64,000 nt of DNA from Verrucomicrobiaceae bacterium (GTDB lineage Bacteria; Verrucomicrobiota; Verrucomicrobiia; Verrucomicrobiales; Verrucomicrobiaceae), in contig JAEUHM010000044.1 of assembly GCA_016795485.1 (NCBI GenBank), positions 248,001 to 312,000 of the forward strand. Direction: 5' to 3'. Made by a program: the position numbers and the translations under genes. Below are positions 1-8,425 of this stretch, in pieces (position 1 is the first letter of the stretch; every line of letters begins with the position of its first letter). Below the pieces are notes generated by a model. It worked only from the letters and a program-made list of their open reading frames with translations, was not told the origin of the DNA and made no database searches.

Positions 1-2
1 GG

Positions 3-443
3 AACTCTCGTGGTGGCGGACATCAGCCACCTCTCGGCTACGATGTTTTCAGTCCCACTGAAGAAAGTGCTCCGGGATTTCATATCACCGAAAACCCAGC
101 GGCTCCATGGCCCCGTTGGGACCCCGTTAAGCGCCCCAGCGGCCTCCAATGGAAGGGCTACAGTCTGGAAACTGAGCGCTCGCCCACCTTCCGCTACAGT
201 TGGCACGGCGCACAGGTGGAGGAGCACTACACCGCGGCCACTGACTCAATCACCAGAACCCTCAACATCATCGGGCCTGTGCCAGCCAACTCCTGGCTTC
301 GACTCGCAGAGGACCTAAAGCCTCAAGGCAAGGCTATTCTGAAGATTGAAGCTCCTGGGATCGTGCAAATAGGTCCACGGCTCGTGCTTCCCATCAAAGA
401 AGGCCGCCATGTGATCACCTATCGGTGGACGAGCACCAAGTAA
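3..443 (+). CDS. C-terminal part of a secreted dehydrogenase/cytochrome-type protein (cut by window edge)
   Basis: The reading frame is open from the first bases of the window to the TAA at 441-443, giving 146 residues with no start; the gene begins outside. Residues such as QWKGYSLETERSPTFRYSW and VEEHYTAATDSITRTL resemble the terminal beta-rich domain found in planctomycete and verrucomicrobial glucose/sorbosone-dehydrogenase-like proteins that often carry heme domains. That likeness is from memory and is weak. The later internal ATG at 216 is only an internal Met. A strong hairpin at 526-547 lies downstream and may terminate this gene. The full function cannot be read from this piece. Confidence 0.6.
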   Translation, partial: NSRGGGHQPPLGYDVFSPTEESAPGFHITENPAAPWPRWDPVKRPSGLQWKGYSLETERSPTFRYSWHGAQVEEHYTAATDSITRTLNIIGPVPANSWLRLAEDLKPQGKAILKIEAPGIVQIGPRLVLPIKEGRHVITYRWTSTK

Positions 444-525
444 CCCGCCTATTGCATCACCACTAATGCATCAGGGAGTCCTCTCCTTGCACGGAGCCAT
501 TTCCGTTGCATGATGCTTATCCCCT

Positions 526-547
526 GTGTGCCAAGGTGGCACACTTT
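526..547 (+). terminator. Hairpin between the upstream gene and secA: terminator or secA leader element
   Basis: GTGTGCCA (526-533), loop AGG, then TGGCACAC (537-544) form a perfect 8-bp stem followed by TTTCCC. It sits about 80 nt after the preceding stop codon and 26 nt before the secA ATG at 571. It may be a weak intrinsic terminator for the upstream gene, or a leader structure of secA. A GTG inside the stem would open a longer secA frame, but that extension is not SecA-like. Confidence 0.5.
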
Positions 548-570
548 CCCTCTGTCAGCCCCTTACTCTC

Positions 571-3500
571 ATGTTCAATTGGATCATCAAGAAAATCATC
601 GGTTCCAAGCACCAGCGCATCATTAAGAAGCTGGGGCCTGTTGTCGCCGAGATCAATCGCCATGAGGAAAAGATGCAATCCGAGCCAGAAGAGGCTCTCC
701 GTGAGCGCACTGCCAAGTGGAAAGACATGTTCCGTGCCTTCCACACCCCAGCGTTCTTAAGCGGGGTCAATCTCCGCGTGGCTGACGATGCCACGCTCGA
801 AGACAGTCTTCGCGACATTCACAACTATTTTGTGCGGCTGAAGCCTCACTTTAGCACGATTGATGAAGAAGCCGTTTCCGAGAGCTCTTGGACCGGAAAA
901 TCGGCAGAGGAGAAACGCGCCTTGATCGAATCTGCCCACCAAGCTTGGTCCGAGATCAAGCCCAAGTTTGCCGATCTTGAGGCCAAGCTCCTCGACGACA
1001 TCCTCCCAGAAGTTTACGCTGTCGTCAAAAACGCAGCTCGCCGTCTCTGCGGCCAGGAAGTCATGGTAACAGACCAACCTGTGAAGTGGAACATGGTCCA
1101 TTTCGATGTGCAGTTGATCGGCGGCATCGCTCTTCATCGTGGGATGATTGCAGAAATGGCCACCGGAGAAGGTAAAACTCTCGTCGGCACGCTGCCTGTT
1201 GCGCTGAATGCCCTCACAGGGCGCGGCGTGCATGTCGTCACTGTCAATGACTACCTCGCCCGCCGTGACTCAGAGTGGATGGGCCATCTTTACAAGCTAA
1301 TCGGCCTTACCATCGGTTGCATTCAAAACGACCAGCCCTCCCATTTCCGCCGCGAGCAGTATCTCTGCGACATCACTTACGGGACCAACAGTGAGTTCGG
1401 CTTTGATTACCTCCGCGACAACGGCATGGCCTCCAGCAAGGAGCAGCAAGTTCAGCGTGGGCATTACTTTGCCATCGTGGACGAAGTAGACTCCGTGCTC
1501 ATTGACGAGGCTCGGACACCTCTCATCATCAGCGGCCCAGTCACCGTCAGCACTCACCAGTTCGACCGCTACAAGCCGCTTGTGGAGCAACTGGTTCGTC
1601 GTCAAAACAACCTTTGTGCTCGTCTGATGAGCGAGGCCAAGGAGTTGTTCGACAAAGGAGAATCCGAGGCCGCTGGCAAAAAGCTCTACCAAGTTGCTTT
1701 GGGCCAACCCAAGAACCGCGCACTTATGCGCGCGATGGAGGACACAGAACTCCGCAAGCTGAGGGAGAAGACGGAGCTCAGCTACGCGCTCAACGACATG
1801 AAGGTTCAGCTCTTTAATCTGAAGGAAGAGCTGTATTACTCTGTGGATGAGAAAAGCCACGAGTCTGACCTCACCGAGATGGGCCGCAGTTTCCTGAATC
1901 CGGACGATCCTGACGCATTCGTGCTGCCCGACATTGCTACGGCATTTGCCGAGATTGATGGCGACACCTCACTTAGCACCGAAGCTCGTCAGGCGAAGAA
2001 ACAAGAAGTCCAAGAGCGGCTCGACCATCAAGGCCAGAAGATTCACAACATCACCCAACTCCTCCGTGCCTACTGCCTCTACGAGAAGGATGTGCACTAT
2101 GTCGTTGAGGAAAACAAAGTCGTCATCGTTGACGAGCACACCGGCCGTAAGATGAATGGCCGCCGATGGAGCGATGGCCTGCACGGCGCGGTTGAAGCCA
2201 AAGAAGGCGTTCAGATTGACGCCGAAACCCAAACGCTGGCCACCATCACCATCCAAAACTACTTCCGCCTCTATCAGAAGCTCGGGGGCATGACCGGAAC
2301 CGCAGAAACAGACGCGTCCGAGTTCCATGATATCTATCGTCTGGACGTTCTACCTATTCCAACGAACCGTCCCGTTAAGCGGATTGATCAGAACGACAGC
2401 ATCTTCAAAACTCGCCGCGAGAAATACAATGCGGTGATCGATCTGATCAAGGAGCGGCACGCCAAAGGCCAGCCAATCCTCGTCGGAACGGCATCCGTGG
2501 AAGCTTCAGAGACCGTTTCCCGGATGCTCAAGCTCCAGAAGATTCCTCACAGTGTTTTGAATGCCAAATACCACCGCCAGGAGGCTGAGATCGTTGCGCG
2601 GGCAGGTCAACGTGGTGCCGTAACCATTTCCACAAACATGGCAGGTCGTGGAACGGATATTAAGCTCGGAGAAGGTGTGGCAGATGTGGGTGGTTTGTTC
2701 GTTGTCGCTACCGAGCGCCATGAAAGTCGCCGCATCGACAGGCAGTTGCGTGGTCGTTGTGCCCGTCAGGGTGACCCCGGCGAGAGCAAGTTCTACATCA
2801 GCTTTGAAGACGATCTTATGCGCCGATTCGGTGCCGCAGATCGCATGACGAAGATGATGGAGACCTTCGGCATGAAGGAGGGTGAAGAACTTCAACACCC
2901 ATGGCTCAATCGCAGTGTCGAGACCGCTCAAAAGCGCGTAGAGCAGCAGCACTACGTCTGGCGTAAGCGCGTCCTGGAGTATGACGATGTCATGAACCAG
3001 CAGCGGGAAGTCGTCTACGAATACCGCAACGATGTTATTGAGAGCAGCGACACTCGCATCTTGATCGATGAAGCTCTCAGCAAGGGCATCCACGCCAAGA
3101 CTGCCGAGTTTCTTCCTGAAGACGGAAGCAAGCCGGACGAATCTTCGGCCTACGAAAATCTTCTCCAATGGGCAAACATGACCTTCCCGATCGCGCTGAG
3201 CGCTCAGGAGTCTGACCTAGAGAACAAAACCTTCGAACAAGCCGTGCAACTCCTCGTTGAGAAGGTCCAGAGGGCTTACAATCTCAAGGTGGAAGGCCAC
3301 TCTCCACGTGCCGTGCAGGATCTTGAGCGCATGATCCTCCTCAATGCCATCGACCGCCTCTGGCAGGAGCACCTCTACGCACTGGATGCGCTCAAGGAAG
3401 GCGTTGGACTTCGTTCCTACGGTCAAAAAGACCCCCTCATCGAGTTCAAGCAGGAAGCATACTCGATCTTTGCGGAACTGATGCACAACATCAATTACGA

Positions 3501-3789
3501 GGTTCTCAACAACCTCTTCCGCGGCATGGCACAGCTCCAGGCTTTTGAGCACTTCCTCGCACAACTTGCTGCCCAGCGCCAAACTCAGCTATCGGGTGGC
3601 ACAATGGTCGTCGAGTCAGGCGAATCCGAGACCACCTCGACCGGGACTTCTCAACAGGCAGCTCCTAAGCCCAAAATCACGTTGCCCAACCTCGCACCGA
3701 AGGCACCCGCCGTGAAAGCTGGGCGGAACGACCCCTGCCCTTGTGGTAGTGGCCGCAAATACAAAGCGTGCTGTGGCCGTCTTGGCTAG
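571..3789 (+). CDS. secA: Preprotein translocase ATPase SecA
   Basis: Motor ATPase that pushes unfolded preproteins through SecYEG at the inner membrane. The ATG at 571 gives MFNWIIKKIIGSKHQR, a typical SecA N-terminus; an in-frame GTG 45 nt upstream lies in a hairpin and is unlikely. Walker A ATGEGKT is near residues 197-203, the DEAD-like DEVDSVLIDEA near 304, and the second helicase domain has NMAGRGTDI and QLRGRCARQGDPG. The C-terminus ends with the zinc-binding CPCGSGRKYKACC. At 1072 residues it is longer than the E. coli protein (901). Much of the extra length is a charged helical insert between SGPVTVSTHQFDRY and the LTEMGR motif, as in some Bacteroidetes and PVC SecA proteins. No second sec gene is adjacent. 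Confidence 0.98.
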   Translation: MFNWIIKKIIGSKHQRIIKKLGPVVAEINRHEEKMQSEPEEALRERTAKWKDMFRAFHTPAFLSGVNLRVADDATLEDSLRDIHNYFVRLKPHFSTIDEEAVSESSWTGKSAEEKRALIESAHQAWSEIKPKFADLEAKLLDDILPEVYAVVKNAARRLCGQEVMVTDQPVKWNMVHFDVQLIGGIALHRGMIAEMATGEGKTLVGTLPVALNALTGRGVHVVTVNDYLARRDSEWMGHLYKLIGLTIGCIQNDQPSHFRREQYLCDITYGTNSEFGFDYLRDNGMASSKEQQVQRGHYFAIVDEVDSVLIDEARTPLIISGPVTVSTHQFDRYKPLVEQLVRRQNNLCARLMSEAKELFDKGESEAAGKKLYQVALGQPKNRALMRAMEDTELRKLREKTELSYALNDMKVQLFNLKEELYYSVDEKSHESDLTEMGRSFLNPDDPDAFVLPDIATAFAEIDGDTSLSTEARQAKKQEVQERLDHQGQKIHNITQLLRAYCLYEKDVHYVVEENKVVIVDEHTGRKMNGRRWSDGLHGAVEAKEGVQIDAETQTLATITIQNYFRLYQKLGGMTGTAETDASEFHDIYRLDVLPIPTNRPVKRIDQNDSIFKTRREKYNAVIDLIKERHAKGQPILVGTASVEASETVSRMLKLQKIPHSVLNAKYHRQEAEIVARAGQRGAVTISTNMAGRGTDIKLGEGVADVGGLFVVATERHESRRIDRQLRGRCARQGDPGESKFYISFEDDLMRRFGAADRMTKMMETFGMKEGEELQHPWLNRSVETAQKRVEQQHYVWRKRVLEYDDVMNQQREVVYEYRNDVIESSDTRILIDEALSKGIHAKTAEFLPEDGSKPDESSAYENLLQWANMTFPIALSAQESDLENKTFEQAVQLLVEKVQRAYNLKVEGHSPRAVQDLERMILLNAIDRLWQEHLYALDALKEGVGLRSYGQKDPLIEFKQEAYSIFAELMHNINYEVLNNLFRGMAQLQAFEHFLAQLAAQRQTQLSGGTMVVESGESETTSTGTSQQAAPKPKITLPNLAPKAPAVKAGRNDPCPCGSGRKYKACCGRLG

Positions 3790-3799
3790 TAGCTCGCGT

Positions 3800-3853
3800 C
3801 TCTTTAGAACCAAAGAGTTGCTAGGGCACAGAGCGTGCACACGTTGTGTGCGC
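3800..3853 (+). promoter_or_regulatory. Two inverted repeats in the secA-downstream gap
   Basis: CTCTTT (3800-3805) and AAAGAG (3812-3817) form a 6-bp hairpin just after secA, with no T-run. A second inverted repeat around 3832-3853 (AGCG-TG-CACAC, loop GTT, GTGTGCGCT) ends directly before the ATG at 3855. If formed in RNA it would cover the ribosome-binding region of the next gene. Function is inferred only from position. Confidence 0.3.
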
Positions 3854-3854
3854 T

Positions 3855-5024
3855 ATGAGGCATATTTTGTTCACGGCGGTTCTTCTCCGACTTTGCGTCT
3901 CGGGAACTAGTGCCATCGGCCAAGAGAAAGAGCCGACTCCACCGCCCATTCCTCCATCGGCGATCCCTGATGTCGTTCAAAAGCTCAGGGAGTTCCAAAC
4001 CAGTTACGAAGGCTATCGCAAAGAAATCCTTCAATCGTACATCGAGCGATTCCGCTCTGCTGCCGCAAGTGAGCAAGCAGCACTCAACTTTCACAGCCTC
4101 TGCGTGCAGGCTGCGGCCAATCGTATTGAGACTCCAGAAGAAAAAGGACGGCAAAAGCCAGCATCACCCATGGAGCTCATTGCTCGTCTTCGCCAGGAGC
4201 GTGCAGAAAATCAAGATGGCGGGCGAGGTGGTCGCCGCAAAGGCGATGACAAAAAGGACGATGAAAAAAGCTCTCAGAACACCAGCGAGCAAACCGCCAT
4301 CCCCGGAAAGGGCGCCTTTCTTCAGCTTCAACTCGAATACCTTAACTTCACCATCGAGGCGCCGACCTACCAAGACAAATCCGCCATCCCTGGAAAGTTC
4401 AAGGACTTCATTGAGCGAGGCATTCAACTGGCCAGTAGATACCTTCCTCCGGGGACACCAGCCGAAGCAGACCTTGCCAAGCTAACTGATCGCCAACGCC
4501 AGGAACTTCAGGAGCGCCAGCGCTACCGCCAGAGCATCATTAAAGAGTTTGGCTCAGCCCTTACCCAAGACGTCTACGCCAGCGCCTTTGCCAAAGCAGG
4601 CGGCGTAGAAACTCATTTCAAAAAGGAGCCCAAGTGGCCCGCCGGCCCTCTTAGCATCAAGGCCATTTACGAAAACTTTATTCTGCCACCCGTCCGCACG
4701 AACAATATCGAGCGTGTCAGTCCCGCCTGGGACGAATACATAGCTTACGAGGCGGCCGTCCAACGTGCCGTGCAGGACGAAACCGGCTATGCGCGCTGGA
4801 CCGCGAACGATCTAAAGGACCTTGAGTTCCAGAAGTGGCTAGATGTCCTACTTTATAGCCCGAACCGTGACATTGGCCTCAACGAGATCATCAACCTCTG
4901 CAAGAACAATCCACAGCATCCCAAGCTCGGGCAGTGGATCTCGCAAATGGCGAGCTTGGAGAAGCAGTTGTCGAAGCCGTCAACCGCCACGGCACCAACC
5001 GAAAACGCGGCTGAACCAAAGTGA
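3855..5024 (+). CDS. Secreted protein of unknown function downstream of secA
   Basis: 389 residues. The start MRHILFTAVLLRLCVSGTSA is a clean signal peptide; the in-frame start 9 nt earlier adds nothing. No domain is recognised. The mature part opens with a Pro-rich segment (EPTPPPIPPSAIP). It has charged, helical stretches and a low-complexity Gly/Arg/Lys/Asp segment (DGGRGGRRKGDDKKDDEK, roughly residues 120-140), then a mostly alpha-helical remainder. It is likely periplasmic or outer-membrane associated. It converges with hemB, with only 6 nt between stop codons. Co-orientation with secA could mean co-transcription, but the gap contains inverted repeats. Unknown function. Confidence 0.75.
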   Translation: MRHILFTAVLLRLCVSGTSAIGQEKEPTPPPIPPSAIPDVVQKLREFQTSYEGYRKEILQSYIERFRSAAASEQAALNFHSLCVQAAANRIETPEEKGRQKPASPMELIARLRQERAENQDGGRGGRRKGDDKKDDEKSSQNTSEQTAIPGKGAFLQLQLEYLNFTIEAPTYQDKSAIPGKFKDFIERGIQLASRYLPPGTPAEADLAKLTDRQRQELQERQRYRQSIIKEFGSALTQDVYASAFAKAGGVETHFKKEPKWPAGPLSIKAIYENFILPPVRTNNIERVSPAWDEYIAYEAAVQRAVQDETGYARWTANDLKDLEFQKWLDVLLYSPNRDIGLNEIINLCKNNPQHPKLGQWISQMASLEKQLSKPSTATAPTENAAEPK

Positions 5025-5030
5025 TGCGAC

Positions 5031-6011
5031 TCAGCCCTGCCTTAGCTTCTTGGCAGCAGCCTTGGCAAAATAAGTGAGGATCATGTCAGCACCTGCTCGC
5101 CGGATGCTTGTTAGTGACTCCATCATGACTTTTTCCTCGTCCAACCAGCCTGTAGACGCCGCAGCTTTAATCATCAGGTACTCACCTGACACCTGATAAG
5201 CAGCGATAGGCAGCGGAGATGCCTCACGTAGCTCCGCAATGATGTCCAAATACGCCCCGGCAGGCTTCACCATCAGCATATCAGCACCCTCCGCCTCATC
5301 TAAAGAAGCCTCCAGCACCGCTTCACGCGCATTGGACGGGTCCATCTGATAAGTCTTCTTGTCACCGGCACGGGGAGCCGAGTCCAGCGCTCCACGAAAG
5401 GGTCCGTAGTAGGCAGAAGCGTACTTTGCAGTGTATGACATGATGGACACATCTTCAAAGTTCCACGCGTCCAAGGCATCTCGCAGAGCGGCCACACGCC
5501 CATCCATCATGTCACTTGGTGCAACGATGTCCGCTCCTGCTCGCGCATGACAGAGCGCCTGCTGACACAGCACTTCCACGGTCTCATCATTCAGTATTCG
5601 ACCGTCTTCGCTCACCAAGCCGTCATGTCCATCTGCATTGTACGGATCAAGGGCGACATCAGTGATCACCACCATCTCCGGCAATGCCTTCTTCAGCGCC
5701 CGGATCGCCCTCGGCACCAAACCATCGTCATTGCTGCATTCACGGGCATCCCGAGTCTTCAACTCATCTGCAATGCGTGGAAAAAGAACAACCGCAGGCA
5801 CTCCCAAAGCATGAGCCTCACCAGCTTCCTGCACCAACGAATCAATGCTGTGCCTCACACAGCCCGGCATCGCATCAATCGCCGTGCTCTCACTCCCTTC
5901 TTGGAAGAAGAGCGGATAAATGAAGTTACCTGGAGCAAGACGAGTCTCTTTCACCATCTCACGGATGGCAGCAGACTTGCGGTTGCGGCGTGGGCGAATC
6001 GGAAGGTCCAT
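5031..6011 (-). CDS. hemB: Delta-aminolevulinic acid dehydratase (porphobilinogen synthase)
   Basis: Condenses two 5-aminolevulinate molecules to porphobilinogen in cytosolic heme synthesis; the several c-type cytochromes in this window need heme. It has 326 residues, the usual length. The segment SYTAKYASAYYGPFRGALDSAP and the lysine of MVKPAGAYLDII are the Schiff-base regions, and APSDMMDGR is conserved. The metal-binding segment reads DVALDPYNADGHDG, where zinc-type enzymes have a three-cysteine cluster, so this is predicted to be the magnesium-dependent, Cys-less type. It is the last gene of a leftward operon, with 3 nt separating it from cysS upstream. Confidence 0.97.
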   Translation of the reverse strand: MDLPIRPRRNRKSAAIREMVKETRLAPGNFIYPLFFQEGSESTAIDAMPGCVRHSIDSLVQEAGEAHALGVPAVVLFPRIADELKTRDARECSNDDGLVPRAIRALKKALPEMVVITDVALDPYNADGHDGLVSEDGRILNDETVEVLCQQALCHARAGADIVAPSDMMDGRVAALRDALDAWNFEDVSIMSYTAKYASAYYGPFRGALDSAPRAGDKKTYQMDPSNAREAVLEASLDEAEGADMLMVKPAGAYLDIIAELREASPLPIAAYQVSGEYLMIKAAASTGWLDEEKVMMESLTSIRRAGADMILTYFAKAAAKKLRQG

Positions 6012-6014
6012 AGT

Positions 6015-7418
6015 TCAGAGGGGAATGAGCTTGTATTCAGTTTTGGAATCTTTGGTCGTCCAGCCTAGAGCAGCCAGCTCATCCCGGAACTTGTCTGCGG
6101 CAGCCCAGTCTTTGGATTGCTTAGCCGCCCATCGTTGTTCGGCAAGTGCCACGACTTCCGCCGGAGCCTCAGCATCAGGCTGAGCCTCTGGCAGGATCAC
6201 TCCCAACGCACCAAGCACAAAATGGAGGTCCATCCATCGGCTCTTTGCCGTTTCAACGTCAAATGCCGTTGAATCCGCATCCTTGATGGCCCCAAACACT
6301 GCGCCCAACGCCCCTGGAACGTTGAGATCATTCGTCAAAAGCGCCCAGGCATCGGCAAAAACACCCGCGCTTCCATGTCGAATCAGGTCGTCGTACTTTG
6401 GAGCGCCCCCTGCACCATATTTCGCCCTGAGCGATGCCTCATGCTTAGCCAACTTTTGCAATGCCTGCCGCGCAGAATCGAGAGTATGAAAGGTGAAGTT
6501 CAGCGGTGCGCGATAGTGCCCAGAAATCAAAACATAGCGCACTTCAGCTGCCGTGTAGCCCTTTGCTTGTAGGTCCGCCAAAGTGAAGAGATTCCCAAGC
6601 GACTTCGACATTTTCCCTCCATCCACCATCAAGTGAGCGATATGGAACCAGTGGCTCGCAAACTTTCCACCCGTGCTGCAGCAGCTTTGCGCAATCTCGT
6701 TCTCGTGGTGCGGAAAAATCAGATCCACACCACCAGAATGCAGGTCAAACTCGGTGCCGAGATACTCCAAGATCATCGCTGAGCACTCCAAATGCCACCC
6801 CGGCCGACCTTCCCCCCACGGACTCGCCCAAAAATTGACGCCGTCTTCGTCTTTACGTGCCTTCCACAGCGCAAAGTCAGCCATCGACTCCTTGCTGTAC
6901 TCGTCAGAGTCAGTCTGTGCTGCACCCAGCCTGATCTCTCGCTTCTCTAGGTGGCTCAGAGCTCCATATTCATGAAACGCTCCCACCTTGAAGTAGACTG
7001 ACCCATCCTCCGCCTTGTAGGCATGACCAGACGCCATCAACTTCTCAATCATCGCAATTTGATGCGGAATGTGGGCCACCGCAGAAGGCTCCACATGCGG
7101 CCGCAGAAGATTCAGTGCCTCGCAATCCGCATGAAACTTAGCCGTCCACTCAGCCGTGAAACTACCCAGCGTCTGTCCCGCTTTCTGCGAGTCACGGATG
7201 GTTTTGTCATCCACATCTGTGATGTTTCGCACATGCAAGGTCGGTGTTCCGCCAAGTTCCACCGTGCGGCGGAATACATCTTGCACCACAAACGTCCTAA
7301 AGTTCCCAATGTGAGCCGGCCCGTACACCGTAGGACCGCAGCAGTAAATTCGCAGCGTCTTTCCGTCTAGCGGATGAAGGGGGCGGTCGGTGCGGGTAAG
7401 CGTATCGTGGAGCAACAT
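6015..7418 (-). CDS. cysS: Cysteinyl-tRNA synthetase
   Basis: Class I aminoacyl-tRNA synthetase that charges tRNA-Cys in the cytosol. It has 467 residues, normal for the family. The HIGH-type signature is in YCCGPTVYGPAHIGNFRT near the N-terminus and KMSKS is in GGKMSKSLGNLFTL. Zinc ligands are visible as the N-terminal Cys, the Cys of HLECSAM and the His pair of LIFPHHENEIAQS. The C-terminus has the short DALR/anticodon-type region ending in WTTKDSKTEYKLIPL. It lies between the pseudouridine synthase (6-nt gap) and hemB (3-nt gap), so the three are probably one transcript. Confidence 0.98.
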   Translation of the reverse strand: MLLHDTLTRTDRPLHPLDGKTLRIYCCGPTVYGPAHIGNFRTFVVQDVFRRTVELGGTPTLHVRNITDVDDKTIRDSQKAGQTLGSFTAEWTAKFHADCEALNLLRPHVEPSAVAHIPHQIAMIEKLMASGHAYKAEDGSVYFKVGAFHEYGALSHLEKREIRLGAAQTDSDEYSKESMADFALWKARKDEDGVNFWASPWGEGRPGWHLECSAMILEYLGTEFDLHSGGVDLIFPHHENEIAQSCCSTGGKFASHWFHIAHLMVDGGKMSKSLGNLFTLADLQAKGYTAAEVRYVLISGHYRAPLNFTFHTLDSARQALQKLAKHEASLRAKYGAGGAPKYDDLIRHGSAGVFADAWALLTNDLNVPGALGAVFGAIKDADSTAFDVETAKSRWMDLHFVLGALGVILPEAQPDAEAPAEVVALAEQRWAAKQSKDWAAADKFRDELAALGWTTKDSKTEYKLIPL

Positions 7419-7424
7419 GTGAAC

Positions 7425-8159
7425 TTACGTGTAGGCAGGATTCACCCGATTGACAACGTCATTGCCACCCTCCAACTGATGCCATTCTGGGCTCACTTCC
7501 CGCCACTGCCCTGGAGCCATGTCCTCCGGCAGCCTCCACGGCCCGATACTCGCACGGTGCAAGCTACGGACCTGTGCGCCCACACGATGAAACATGCGCT
7601 TGATCTGGTGGTAGCGCCCTTCAACGAGCGTCACGCGAGCCTGATTTGGCCCCAGAAGTTCCAACTCAGCCGGTAGTGTGGTGATGTCCTCCGTGTGGAA
7701 ATAAAACCCACGCGCAAACGCTTCTACTGCCTCTGCAGGGATCACTTCCTTCGTCTCAACTTCATAAACTTTCGGCACATTACGCTCCGGGTGCATCAGC
7801 AACTTGGACCACCGCCCGTCATTTGTCAGCAGCACCAAACCCGTGCTCGCCCGATCCAACCTCCCCACCAAATGCAGTTCCTCCTTCTGGGGATGATCCA
7901 ATAAATCCACCACAGTCCGATATTCCAAGTCAGAAGTAGCGCTCAGGATCCCCGCAGGCTTGTTCACCATAAGGTAGACCGCGTTAGCACCCACCTGCAC
8001 TGTCTTTCCATCCACCTCTACCGAGGTAAATCGATCCACCTCATAGAAGCCATCCCGCACCACAGCACCATTCACCCGCACCCGACCCGCAGCGATCATT
8101 CCCGCCGCAGCTGTTCGGCCCAACCAGTCTAACTTCGCCACAAACCTGCTCAACTTCAC
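7425..8159 (-). CDS. RsuA/RluB/E/F-family rRNA pseudouridine synthase
   Basis: Isomerises a uridine in ribosomal RNA to pseudouridine. It has 244 residues: an N-terminal S4 RNA-binding domain (MKLSRFVAKLDWLGRTAAA with RVRVNGAVV), then the catalytic domain with the active-site Asp in VGRLDRASTGLVLLTNDG, and the conserved late motif EGRYHQIKRMFHRVG. Which rRNA site is modified (RsuA 16S or RluB/E/F 23S) cannot be decided from sequence alone. It is the first gene of the leftward operon with cysS and hemB; no promoter consensus was convincing in the 266 bp upstream. Confidence 0.93.
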   Translation of the reverse strand: MKLSRFVAKLDWLGRTAAAGMIAAGRVRVNGAVVRDGFYEVDRFTSVEVDGKTVQVGANAVYLMVNKPAGILSATSDLEYRTVVDLLDHPQKEELHLVGRLDRASTGLVLLTNDGRWSKLLMHPERNVPKVYEVETKEVIPAEAVEAFARGFYFHTEDITTLPAELELLGPNQARVTLVEGRYHQIKRMFHRVGAQVRSLHRASIGPWRLPEDMAPGQWREVSPEWHQLEGGNDVVNRVNPAYT

Positions 8160-8425
8160 CCCCCACCCTCCCCCATCTCTCCCTCAAGCGCTAGCATGAT
8201 CTCCGATGCTGATCCCGATTCCGACAGCTACCACAAACTTACACCAAAACACGATGCCACCCCCATTATGAGATCGGGTGAAGCCAGCCCACTTGCCCAT
8301 CAACCCTCGTCTAATGTGCCCGGCCGGAAAGGGCCAGAAGAATGTCGTCAGGACGTCCGCACAAGGCTCACGTTTGATTCCATATGTGAACGAGAGGAGC
8401 CTGGGCCACCGTTGGTGACTGCATC
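8160..8425. other. Divergent intergenic region, no gene seen
   Basis: 266 bp between the pseudouridine synthase (leftward) and a PQQ-like propeller gene (rightward). It must hold promoters for both directions, but I could not pick a convincing -35/-10 pair. No RNA gene or long repeat is visible. Confidence 0.5.

Noticed and set aside
526-570. Longer SecA N-terminus from a GTG at 526
   Set aside because: The start codon lies inside a stable hairpin and the extra 15 residues are unlike SecA; the ATG at 571 gives the family N-terminus.
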